DNA from: an uncultured Prevotellaceae bacterium
GTDB taxonomy: Bacteria; Bacteroidota; Bacteroidia; Bacteroidales; Bacteroidaceae
Length of the DNA stretch: 22,607 nucleotides
Assembly (NCBI GenBank): GCA_900315105.1
Contig: OMXX01000077.1
Span: forward strand, 1 to 22,607
Reading direction: 5' to 3'
Shown here: piece by piece, positions 16,054 to 22,607 of the stretch
Layout: each line of letters opens with the position of its first letter
Numbering within the stretch: the stretch's first letter is position 1
Program-made: the position numbers and the translations under genes
The notes under the pieces: model-generated
What the model saw: only the letters and a program-made list of their open reading frames with translations
Databases searched by the model: none
Told to the model about the DNA's origin: nothing

Positions 16054-16097
16054 TTTACTATTTTGTTATAAATCATAAAAGTTAGTTTACTATTCTG
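16054..16097. repeat. Pair of direct repeats upstream of parA
   Basis: TTTACTATTTTG (16054-16065) and TTTACTATTCTG (16086-16097) differ at one base and start 32 bp apart, about three helical turns, so they lie on the same DNA face. They fill most of the 64-bp gap before the ParA start and may bind ParA or its small partner. Confidence 0.45.
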
Positions 16098-16103
16098 AGA
16101 AAG

Positions 16104-16128
16104 TGGAGCGGCAGTTAGAACCGCTCCA
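16104..16128 (-). terminator. Hairpin over the stop codon of the coiled-coil membrane protein gene
   Basis: TGGAGCGG pairs with CCGCTCCA (8 bp, 9-nt loop); the TAA of the 212-residue gene lies in the loop region. The following minus-strand sequence is ACTTTCTC, a weak T-tract. It may separate the mobilisation genes from parA, or only stabilise the message end. Confidence 0.45.
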
Positions 16129-16753
16129 ACTTCTCGCGTTCTGCCCTGGCTATGCTGTCTGCCTTGTGCTTCAGGGCTTTTTCATAGTCTGAGACTGTAC
16201 CCTCAATGTAGTCTAGTCTGTCCACCCAATGCCGTTCGTATGCATCTTCAAGGAATTGCACTTCTTTAGGTGCTGCGCCTATTGCCTTGATAAAACGGTA
16301 CTTCATCTGCGTATCCTGAAGTTCAATGATCTTCCTTCGCTGAAAAACAGAATTACAGATTGACAGCGAGAGAATCAAGGTAAACAGGATATAGATAATC
16401 CATATCCATTGGTGACGTTTGTCATGAATCCAACGGAAAGCCTTGATGGGCCATTCTTTTGTAGCCCAATAAGGTTGTTCAGCTTGAAGCTTTTCGTACA
16501 ACTGCTTGTAATTCTCGTAGCGACTATACCACTTCTGTAACTGACCTTGAACTTCACCCATCTTTTTGTCGTGGTCAGCCAAGGTGATAACACTCTCTGG
16601 AACTTGCGGACTAGCACTGACGGCCTCAAGATTACTCAATCTGCCGTCAATACCATCAAGTTTACTACTCAACTTGCCAGAATTCTTTTTCTGGTCGTTT
16701 GCCTGCTCGAGTAATTCTGCGAGCATAGCTTCAATTTTGTCGAATGTATCCAT
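16115..16753 (-). CDS. Coiled-coil membrane-anchored protein of the mobilisation module, 212 aa
   Basis: The ATG at 16753 (MDTFDKIEAMLAELL) is chosen over an upstream in-frame codon because the longer frame would overlap the relaxase C-terminus in another frame. Residues 1-45 and 62-92 have heptad-like coiled-coil patterns. A single membrane segment spans about 116-137 (WIWIIYILFTLILSL), with basic residues before it. The C-terminal 75 residues are charged and helical. No enzyme motif is seen. The gene starts 28 nt after the relaxase stop, as uncharacterised proteins often do in Bacteroidales mobilisation cassettes. A role in bringing the relaxosome to the membrane or coupling protein is inferred. 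Confidence 0.75.
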   Translation of the reverse strand: MDTFDKIEAMLAELLEQANDQKKNSGKLSSKLDGIDGRLSNLEAVSASPQVPESVITLADHDKKMGEVQGQLQKWYSRYENYKQLYEKLQAEQPYWATKEWPIKAFRWIHDKRHQWIWIIYILFTLILSLSICNSVFQRRKIIELQDTQMKYRFIKAIGAAPKEVQFLEDAYERHWVDRLDYIEGTVSDYEKALKHKADSIARAEREKLERF

Positions 16754-16781
16754 ATTTTTGTATTTTTGTTTGTTGTTATTT

Positions 16782-17836
16782 CTATCGGTGCATGCCGCGA
16801 CGCTTTTTGCGACGTACACCATATTCATCAATATACTCATCATCGGCAAGGTCATCCGAACTACTATTGCCACCACCTCCACCAGGAGAAACACTTGGTT
16901 CAGAAGGAGTTGCCATCATAGCGTTGGCAATGCCAGAAGCAATAGCACCAGCAGCATTTGTTACGCCTGAAGCTACGTCTGTTAGTAGATTACTGGCAAC
17001 AGAAGTACCTGAATGGGAACTACCAAAAGGCTCCGGGTCATAGGAATGTCCATCGTTTTCAAACGAATTCTGCCCGTTCCGAGAATTCTTTCGCTGCGAA
17101 TGGCTCCCGTAATCATAATAATCTCCTTGACCGAAATTGCCATTAACGGTTTCCCGTCTACCTTGGAACCATTGAAACGGAGTCCTTCCTTTTCAAAGAC
17201 AACACCTTGGATGTCTGCTGTCGTTCCGCGACAGGTAAAAGAGACCTTTATTCCCTGTTTAGCAAGGGCCGTGCGCAATTCATCCCAATTTCTACATCTT
17301 GGAACAGTTGCTTCCAAAGCATCATAGATGTGATACTTCACGGCATCGGCTCCTCGAAGCCTGTCGCGATGCACATGGTCTTTACCGTTTGCTAGATGAA
17401 GATGATACTTCTCGGTCAGACTCCTGCAGATCTTAGCACTACGTACTCTGTCATTTCTATCTGATATCACCTTGCCATTGTTGCCAATGCGGTTGAAAAT
17501 GATGTGGCAGTGAGGATGTTCACGATCATAGTGACGTGCTATTATAAACTGAGTATTCAAGATGTTCATCCGCTGCATATACTCCCATGCAATCTTAACC
17601 ATGAAATCATCACTCATTCTGTCAACATCTTCAACAGAGAAGTCGAGAGATATATGGCCAACCATCACCTTGACATCCGGACGGAGTTGACTCTGTAGAC
17701 GGAAAGAGTTGATGATGGACTGTTTGTCCGTAGTCAACACTCCTTTCGAGTCCAGGATCTTCGCCTCTTTCTTATCCTGAGTGACGTAGCGGACTGCTCC
17801 GCCAAAGTCACGTCCTTTAGTTATCTTTGCCATCAT
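16782..17836 (-). pseudogene. Relaxase (MobB-like) with an apparent one-base frameshift
   Basis: Mobilisation nuclease that would nick the transfer origin and attach to the 5' end. The N-terminus (MMAKITKGRDFGGAVRYVTQ) and the metal-binding histidine motif RHYDREHPHCHIIFNRI (H102, H107, H109, H111) are intact. The start at 17836 is chosen because the relaxase fold begins there; it overlaps the MobC-like gene by 20 nt. After GGG at codon 228 (17153-17155) the frame turns into atypical sequence and stops at 16982. The -1 frame instead gives a natural tail: a Gly/Asn/Tyr-rich linker (NGNFGQGDYYDYGS), an Ala-rich stretch and a basic end (RRKKRRGMHR), stopping at 16782, about 351 residues in total. 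A G missing from a GGGG run would explain this. The nuclease domain survives either way. Confidence 0.85.
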
Positions 17837-18185
17837 ACAATATCTTTTTGATAAGATTGTTAACCTGTATAACATTATCATGATACATTTCTGCATCCTT
17901 ATAATAGCCATACTTATTTGCCTGATGGGCCAACTGGTTCATATTGTTTCCCATGCCTGCGAGCTGACGATAGAGTTCCAACTGCTCGGCAGTCATACGT
18001 TCAACTATCTGGCCATGCAGTACCATCTGACGTTGGTATTCTGTCAATGTCAGTCCTGCTTGTTTAGAACGGTTTTTCACCGTCACATAGTCAACCGTAC
18101 CTAAACGGACAGGGGGCAGTTTGTACTTTTTCTTCTCAGTATTCAGCAGTCTTGGACGACCGCCTTTCTTCATTGTATTGTTCAT
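17817..18185 (-). CDS. MobC/MobA-like relaxosome accessory protein, 122 aa
   Basis: A DNA-binding accessory protein that would help the relaxase recognise the transfer origin. The N-terminus is basic (KKGGRPRLLN), followed by a region fitting a ribbon-helix-helix fold (LPPVRLGTVDYVTVKNRSKQ). The segment GMGNNMNQLAHQANKYG is the hallmark of the bacterial MobC-like mobilisation family. ATG at 18185 or 18173 is more likely than an upstream in-frame codon at 18224, which would overlap the preceding gene. The stop lies inside the relaxase start region, and the preceding primase-like gene ends 17 nt upstream, so the genes form one operon. Confidence 0.85.
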   Translation of the reverse strand: MNNTMKKGGRPRLLNTEKKKYKLPPVRLGTVDYVTVKNRSKQAGLTLTEYQRQMVLHGQIVERMTAEQLELYRQLAGMGNNMNQLAHQANKYGYYKDAEMYHDNVIQVNNLIKKILYDGKDN

Positions 18186-18202
18186 GTCCGTATATACCTT
18201 TA

Positions 18203-19384
18203 TTATATATGTGAGTGAGACCAACGGGATGCTGAATGCTCGCCATCGGTGGGGAGCATAGGTTTTGAGTCACTCAAAACATAAACTTGCTCCCTACGGA
18301 TACATGACTCTCCCTGCAATATGTCGGCGATAGCCGCAATATGGGTCTTTCGCATGTGCAGCAGGTCATCAATTAGCAAATCAGCGATGTCAATTTTAAT
18401 TCTTCGCTGTTCCTCGGTGGCTTTTTCCTCGAGATAGTCACAGACTTGGATATGCCACCCTTTGGCGTTAAGTTCCCTTGCTCGCTTAGCCCATTGGCCA
18501 TAGCTCTGCTCATCAATATCTGTGTCAGGAAATAGAATAACCTTACGTTCCTTAACAGCAGTCATTCGTTCATCTTGCAGATTTCCTTTTGACCCTGAAG
18601 CCATCCACAGGACATTAGGGATGCAGAGTGAACAGATGATAGCGGATTTTTCACTTTCGACGATACCGATAACTCTATCTGCGTTTTGAGGTTGCCGTAA
18701 CAGGTGCTCACCAAACAGCGTTTGCTTAATAGTATAATCGGCAGACAACTCACCACGTTTTGATAGTTCCTTGGGAATGCTCAGTGGCGTAATTGATTTG
18801 TAGCGATGCCCGTCTGGTCTGTACGCCATAACCTTTCCCATCCTCACGATGTCAGCCTTGTCAATATACCAATAAATGACGTGTCCATCTTTAGTTATGC
18901 CTAACTTGTATGTGTTGACTAAATCAACGATTCTGTCAACATCTGCAACAAGAGTTTTCAGGTAAGACACAAAATCGGATCGCAGGTTCTTATCAAGGCT
19001 CCTGTCTACATACTCGCTCTGAACAACCGCAAGCGTCACATCCTTTTGATGAAGGTTGATATTGGTGACTACAGGTTGAGCATAGTCAACGCCATCCTTG
19101 ATATAGAATCTGTTAGTGTCAATACCATGCTGACGGCACATGTAAATAAAAGAGGCTATGCCTACCTTATTGTTCGTGTGCAAGGCATTGGTGAACTTAC
19201 GGTTGTTCTCTGCCTCGTTATAACTCGTGCTGAGTTTACTGATATTTTTGAACATAGTCCGTCCGTTCTCCCCAAGATTAGAGAGGGCGAATGCTCCCTT
19301 CGTCCAGTCATCGAAGGATTCGAACAAATTGATGCCTCGGTTTAAGACTTCGTTTACCAAGGCTTGATAATCGTATCTATCCAT
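18203..19384 (-). CDS. Toprim-type primase-like protein of a mobilisable element, 393 aa
   Basis: The C-terminal half has Toprim-like elements: VIGIVESEKSAIICSL with the conserved Glu, then KVILFPDTDIDEQSYGQW with the DxD metal site. The N-terminal half (RSDFVSYL and surrounding residues) matches what I recall of the DUF6371-type proteins on Bacteroidales mobilisable units, which probably prime replication of the transferred strand. The start MDRYDYQALV at 19384 is chosen because it overlaps the upstream ATPase stop by 8 nt (ATGGATAG), a typical coupled junction. A longer in-frame start at 19453 would intrude into that gene. It follows the RepA-like ATPase and precedes MobC, linking replication and transfer. 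Confidence 0.82.
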   Translation of the reverse strand: MDRYDYQALVNEVLNRGINLFESFDDWTKGAFALSNLGENGRTMFKNISKLSTSYNEAENNRKFTNALHTNNKVGIASFIYMCRQHGIDTNRFYIKDGVDYAQPVVTNINLHQKDVTLAVVQSEYVDRSLDKNLRSDFVSYLKTLVADVDRIVDLVNTYKLGITKDGHVIYWYIDKADIVRMGKVMAYRPDGHRYKSITPLSIPKELSKRGELSADYTIKQTLFGEHLLRQPQNADRVIGIVESEKSAIICSLCIPNVLWMASGSKGNLQDERMTAVKERKVILFPDTDIDEQSYGQWAKRARELNAKGWHIQVCDYLEEKATEEQRRIKIDIADLLIDDLLHMRKTHIAAIADILQGESCIRREQVYVLSDSKPMLPTDGEHSASRWSHSHI

Positions 19385-20324
19385 TTTGATTTTTCTTTTT
19401 GCTTTCGTAACTTTGAATGAGTTTGGTAACACTCGACTTGTCTTTGTAGCCAAGTTTCTGGGCTATCTGTTCGTAAGTCAGACCGTCTTCCTTTAACTGA
19501 ATAGCCAGTTGATATTTGGCTTCCTTGCTCGTATCTACGGGAACCAAATTCTCAAACGGGACACGTTCGCCTGTCTCTTTGAAGGTGAGATGCTCAGAGA
19601 AACGGAGTTTTATGGACTCCGACTTATATTCAGCAGACAGATAGTTGCCCTTCACACAACACAGGTGTTTACAGCTTATGTCGGCAATATCACTACGCAG
19701 TTCTAATACCAGGCGCATCTTTGCCTCGAAAGCCTGACTCCCCAAGAGATTATGCTTCGACGGCATGAACATTTCTGTACGCTTGCCGCAGTGATGCAAG
19801 AAAATGACCAGACATTTGTACTTGTTGGCAAGCTGAGAATACTGCATTAAGAACTGACGTACTTGATTACCCTCGTTCATGCTACCTGTATAGAGATCGG
19901 AGAAGCAATCTACAACGACCAGATCTGCAGGATGACTGGAGAGACGTTTTTCAAGTTCTAATGCCACGTTCTCACTATCGAAGAGGAAGCGTAGCCCTCT
20001 CAAAGATATCGGACTTAGCTTCATATCCGCATTCTGTCTTGCTATCAGGTAGGCGTTGGCAGTTTCATCATCCTCAGTAGAAACATAGATAGCACTACGA
20101 TGTTCCACGTTCAGTTTCATCCCGAGGAAAGCCTTCAATCCAGCAGAGACTGACATTGACAATTGACGGAGAAATGCCGACTTCCCCGTGTCTGAACTGC
20201 CTGCCAAACAGACAAGTCCTGACTTCGGCAACAGTGGTTCCAACAGCGTCGGAATCTCATTGATGTTTTGATTCAGTAGCATTTCTCCGGTGATTTCATC
20301 AGGAAACAACACATTATTCATCAT
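19377..20324 (-). CDS. RepA-like AAA ATPase/helicase, 315 aa
   Basis: A RecA-fold ATPase similar to the replicative helicase RepA of RSF1010 and to proteins on Bacteroidales mobilisable elements. Walker A is GSSDTGKS (42-49), Walker B is LVVVDCF with Asp139, and LVIFLHHCGKR fits the histidine-containing motif of this family. The C-terminal 40 residues (LTYEQIAQKLGYKDKSSVTKLIQS) form an added HTH, suggesting DNA recognition. It would unwind the element for replication together with the Toprim protein, whose start it overlaps. The small HTH gene ends 3 nt upstream, so the genes are co-transcribed. Confidence 0.87.
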   Translation of the reverse strand: MMNNVLFPDEITGEMLLNQNINEIPTLLEPLLPKSGLVCLAGSSDTGKSAFLRQLSMSVSAGLKAFLGMKLNVEHRSAIYVSTEDDETANAYLIARQNADMKLSPISLRGLRFLFDSENVALELEKRLSSHPADLVVVDCFSDLYTGSMNEGNQVRQFLMQYSQLANKYKCLVIFLHHCGKRTEMFMPSKHNLLGSQAFEAKMRLVLELRSDIADISCKHLCCVKGNYLSAEYKSESIKLRFSEHLTFKETGERVPFENLVPVDTSKEAKYQLAIQLKEDGLTYEQIAQKLGYKDKSSVTKLIQSYESKKKNQNG

Positions 20325-20327
20325 AGA

Positions 20328-20630
20328 TTATTTCCTATATCGGTTATACTTCGCCAACTTGCCCGATTTGATAAGCAGATTGACATCTTGTTTAGAATAG
20401 AGGTTCTTGCGCCCGACCTTCTGACTTTTCAGAATGCCAGACTGCTCAATACGCCAGAGAGTAGGATACGCGATATGCAATAGGTTACATATCTCGTCAC
20501 GATCATAGAAGCCTTCATCTTCAGGCTTCTCCACATGGCTGCCGATGTTTTTCTCATCGAGGCATCGGCTAACAGTTCTATAGAGAATATCCTCGAACTG
20601 TTCTTCGTTTAATACAACAATATTTTCCAT
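20328..20630 (-). CDS. Excisionase-like helix-turn-helix protein, 100 aa
   Basis: The C-terminal 60 residues (FYDRDEICNLLHIAYPTLWRIEQSGIL, then KVGRKNLYSKQDVNLLI) form a MerR/excisionase-type winged HTH. The N-terminal 35 residues are acidic and probably mediate assembly. Such proteins head the replication and mobilisation genes of Bacteroidales elements and act as excision directionality factors or transcription regulators. No integrase is in the window to test the first role. Confidence 0.85.
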   Translation of the reverse strand: MENIVVLNEEQFEDILYRTVSRCLDEKNIGSHVEKPEDEGFYDRDEICNLLHIAYPTLWRIEQSGILKSQKVGRKNLYSKQDVNLLIKSGKLAKYNRYRK

Positions 20631-20673
20631 AATTCACAAATAAATTAATTCGAAACTATGGGGCAAATAGAAA

Positions 20674-20706
20674 GCCCCCGAACTGAGTCTTTCTCAATTC
20701 GAGGGC
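20674..20706 (-). terminator. Terminator-like hairpin between the 331-residue gene and the HTH operon
   Basis: GCCCCCGAACTGAG (20674-20687) pairs with CTCAATTCGAGGGC (20693-20706) over 14 positions, two of them wobble, with a 5-nt loop. Read leftward it is followed by TTTCTATTTG, a loose T-tract. It lies downstream of the 331-residue gene, so the HTH gene may need its own promoter. Confidence 0.65.
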
Positions 20707-20772
20707 AAAATTATGAGTTTATTATCAGGCCTGGAATGGGTTTAAGGCCAACTAAATAGGTTACGACATTTA

Positions 20773-20807
20773 ATTGAATTGATTGAATTAATTGGCCTCT
20801 ATAGAGG
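20773..20807. repeat. AT-rich direct repeats and a 12-bp palindrome
   Basis: ATTGAATT occurs at 20773-20780 and 20782-20789 (9-bp spacing), followed by a degenerate ATTAATTGG. Immediately after comes the perfect palindrome CCTCTATAGAGG (20796-20807). The group lies just past the stop of the 331-residue gene and before the replication genes. It could be a protein-binding site or part of an origin. Confidence 0.35.
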
Positions 20808-20817
20808 TTTCCTGAAC

Positions 20818-21813
20818 TTATTCTCCGGACTGATTATTCATTTCCTGAAACATCTCTATGTATTCTGAAATTTTCTTCCTTCCAGTGGCAAATTTAGAGG
20901 CTACTTTTCCGCCATTGTGGAATGAAACGAGACCTCTATAACTATCGTTCATGGCCTCATATCCAACAATTGTATTACACTTGTCATGTAACATATTCCA
21001 GAACAGTCTTACACCTCCATTATCAACACACTTGATTATTTTGCAATGTTCCAATGCTATGGTTAGTGCAGCCAAATCTTCTCCCATAGTACAATGTTCA
21101 AGTTGCTGAACGATTTTTTCGACATAAGCATCTACATTATTACGGCTTCCCGTGCTATATTCGATGAATCCTTCTAATGATTTATCCTTAAGGTCTTCAA
21201 ATTTCGACTTTCTACCACGTTTGTTGGTAGACTGCTGAATCTCTTTAGGGGCCTCTGGAATGGTTAATACATGACTTTCTAAGCACTGTTTCAGCTCTTC
21301 TTTTGACAATAGAAGTTTATCGAAGATGCGTTGTGAACTCCAATAATTCGCATTCTTCAATTCGGTAATGAGACTATTTCTGATCAATCGGTATTGGAGC
21401 TTACGCAAACCTTCTTCATAATCATCCTTATTGGGGTGTCTGGCGGTCTTGTTGATTATACAAGTGTGCAAATCGCCTATTACGAGCCAAGTTAAAAGGG
21501 CCATTTTCAGTTTTTCTTTTTGCAGCAAACACTTAGCATAAAAGATTTTATCGTAATAGCATAATAGGTTCAACATACCTGACATACCATTAAAGCTACT
21601 CTTCTCGTGATATATCATGAAAAGATCTTCACAAGCGCCAAGTTCTACTTGTTCAGGCAGATTGGGGAGTTCAGACATTGCATAATCGTATATATGCATA
21701 AAGGCTCCAAGGGTTGCCTTGCGATTTTTCATTGCATGGAGGCACTCATTATAAAAGTTTGTATGCTCTTCCTTCCAATTCTCAAGTTCTTTCTTGTATT
21801 CTTCAATACTCAT
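20818..21813 (-). CDS. Hypothetical protein, 331 aa, next to ImmA/IrrE-like peptidase
   Basis: Largely helical and soluble, with a charged N-terminus (MSIEEYKKELENWKEEH). A basic linker near 197-206 (NKRGRKSKFEDLK) separates a longer N-terminal part from a C-terminal part of about 110 residues (VEKIVQQLEHCTMGEDLAALTIALEHCKII). The style recalls Bacteroidales DUF6043-like proteins, but that is a weak memory match. No enzymatic motif is evident. It starts 25 nt after the ImmA/IrrE-like gene and is followed by a terminator-like hairpin, so the two genes probably form one transcript and one functional unit. Confidence 0.7.
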   Translation of the reverse strand: MSIEEYKKELENWKEEHTNFYNECLHAMKNRKATLGAFMHIYDYAMSELPNLPEQVELGACEDLFMIYHEKSSFNGMSGMLNLLCYYDKIFYAKCLLQKEKLKMALLTWLVIGDLHTCIINKTARHPNKDDYEEGLRKLQYRLIRNSLITELKNANYWSSQRIFDKLLLSKEELKQCLESHVLTIPEAPKEIQQSTNKRGRKSKFEDLKDKSLEGFIEYSTGSRNNVDAYVEKIVQQLEHCTMGEDLAALTIALEHCKIIKCVDNGGVRLFWNMLHDKCNTIVGYEAMNDSYRGLVSFHNGGKVASKFATGRKKISEYIEMFQEMNNQSGE

Positions 21814-21838
21814 TTTGTTATTCCTTTGTTCTTTTGTA

Positions 21839-22607
21839 TTATACCAGTACTAACTGTTCACGTACAACGTATATAGGTTCATTCAACAGCACCGAGGCCT
21901 TGGAATAAGTAATCAGCTCCGAGGCTAAAGCCCGATAGACAAGACTTGCAAATCGGGTGGACTTCTCTTCGTGATAGGTGCTCTTCTCCACTTGCTTCTT
22001 AAAAGCCGGATTCTGGTTCTTGGTGATGCAAAAGTACTTATAACGTGACTCACTGATAATTCGCAACTGCTTTGCCTTGAACATCTGGGCTTCAACTGAT
22101 ATGCCATAGTTGGACTGGATGGCACGAAGTTCATTCAGGGAAATATCATGGCGTGAGATACCCAAATTCTTCTTGAATACGTCCTGTGAAATGAGCATTT
22201 CATTAGCGAACAGATTGCAAAAACGCTCGACATCTTTTTGTGATAAGGTCTCGTCAAAATCAAGCAGCAAGTGCCCTAATTCATGCATAGCGGTAAAACG
22301 CTTTCGCTCGATGGGGAAATTTTTGTTCAGCACAATGATGGGTTTATTTTCTCCTATGACTCCACTTAGACCATCAAAAGTATTAGGCGCATCTATCTCA
22401 ATAACTTTCACGCAGTGTTCCTCCAACATCTCTATAATATAAGGTATACCATTCTGTCCTAACTGCCAAGCTGCTTTCAACTGCTCGGTTATTCGATACA
22501 CATCAGAAGGATCAATGATCGCATTCTCCTGAATCGGATTGGTAAAATCTGAACTGATACCTATGATTCCCTCTACTTCAATATAACGTTCAATTATATC
22601 GCGGATT
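21839..22607 (-). CDS. ImmA/IrrE-family metallopeptidase, N-terminus beyond window edge
   Basis: The frame is open from the right edge to a stop at 21839; the 256 visible codons lack a start, so the protein continues upstream. An in-frame GTG at 22501 is not the true start, because the preceding 35 residues (ERYIEVEGIIGISSDFTNP) match the linker seen between an XRE-type HTH and the peptidase in this family. The zinc motif is HELGH, with a downstream Glu in LFANEML as likely third ligand. IERKRFTAMHELGHLLLDF is typical. Family members cleave repressors of mobile elements or act as antitoxin-like regulators. An N-terminal HTH is expected outside the window. A control role over excision or transfer of this element is inferred. 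Confidence 0.88.
   Translation of the reverse strand, partial: IRDIIERYIEVEGIIGISSDFTNPIQENAIIDPSDVYRITEQLKAAWQLGQNGIPYIIEMLEEHCVKVIEIDAPNTFDGLSGVIGENKPIIVLNKNFPIERKRFTAMHELGHLLLDFDETLSQKDVERFCNLFANEMLISQDVFKKNLGISRHDISLNELRAIQSNYGISVEAQMFKAKQLRIISESRYKYFCITKNQNPAFKKQVEKSTYHEEKSTRFASLVYRALASELITYSKASVLLNEPIYVVREQLVLV

Noticed and set aside
17147..17155. GGGAAAC heptamer at the relaxase frame change as a programmed -1 frameshift site
   Set aside because: The heptamer is in the wrong register: the zero frame reads GGG AAA C, not G GGA AAC, so tandem slippage would not pair well. A missing G is simpler.
20706..20713. TAATTTTG on the minus strand as a promoter for the HTH/replication operon
   Set aside because: It matches the -7 element, but no TTTG lies 19-21 nt upstream, and transcription would start inside the terminator-like hairpin.
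22499..22501. GTG at 22501 as the start of the ImmA/IrrE-like protein
   Set aside because: The frame stays open to the window edge, and the upstream residues look like the normal interdomain linker.
1..22607. CRISPR array, tRNA, rRNA or insertion sequence
   Set aside because: No regularly spaced repeats, cloverleaf, rRNA-like stretch, transposase or terminal inverted repeats were found on reading through.

Overview
The window looks like accessory DNA from a member of the Bacteroidales (Bacteroides, Prevotella or a relative). Two promoters match the Bacteroidetes pattern TTTG-N19/20-TAnnTTTG, start codons are preceded by A-rich tracts rather than strong Shine-Dalgarno sequences, and the mobilisation and replication genes are of the kind found on Bacteroidales mobilisable elements. 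Nearly every gene is on the minus strand, so transcription runs from the right edge to the left. No integrase, attachment site, rRNA, tRNA or CRISPR array was seen, so the ends of the element lie outside the window.

Right part (22607 to about 15030): an ImmA/IrrE-type metallopeptidase cut by the right edge, an unrecognised 331-residue protein, then a mobile-element backbone. The backbone holds an excisionase-like HTH protein, a RepA-like AAA ATPase, a Toprim-type primase-like protein, a MobC-like accessory protein, a relaxase (split by an apparent one-base frameshift), a membrane-anchored coiled-coil protein, a ParA ATPase and a small partner.

Middle part (about 14925 to 4576): a promoter and a gene-free leader that looks like structured RNA ending in a terminator-like stem, then a tightly packed seven-gene operon. 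Gene order is a small acidic protein, a NurA-like nuclease, a HerA-like translocase ATPase, an HSP90/GHKL-type ATPase, a cobalamin-binding-type radical SAM enzyme, a 760-residue multi-domain protein resembling the non-catalytic parts of HNH defence nucleases, and a protein with two HTH modules and a PLD nuclease domain (one apparent one-base frameshift). Start and stop codons overlap at three of the junctions. I do not recognise this combination as a named system. It is the best candidate here for an undescribed anti-phage or DNA-processing system.

Left part (4514 to 1): a small plus-strand gene converges on the operon and shares a strong hairpin with it. A divergent promoter region then leads into a second minus-strand operon: a leader with a 57-codon ORF and an intrinsic-terminator hairpin, a T4 Rnl2-like RNA ligase, a calcineurin-like phosphoesterase, an unrecognised 413-residue protein, and a second phosphoesterase cut by the left edge. 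This suggests an RNA end-repair cassette.

How the parts fit (inference): a mobilisable element carries two cargo operons, a NurA/HerA-centred system and an RNA-repair cassette. Each cargo operon sits behind a long leader with a terminator-like hairpin, which suggests control by attenuation or read-through.
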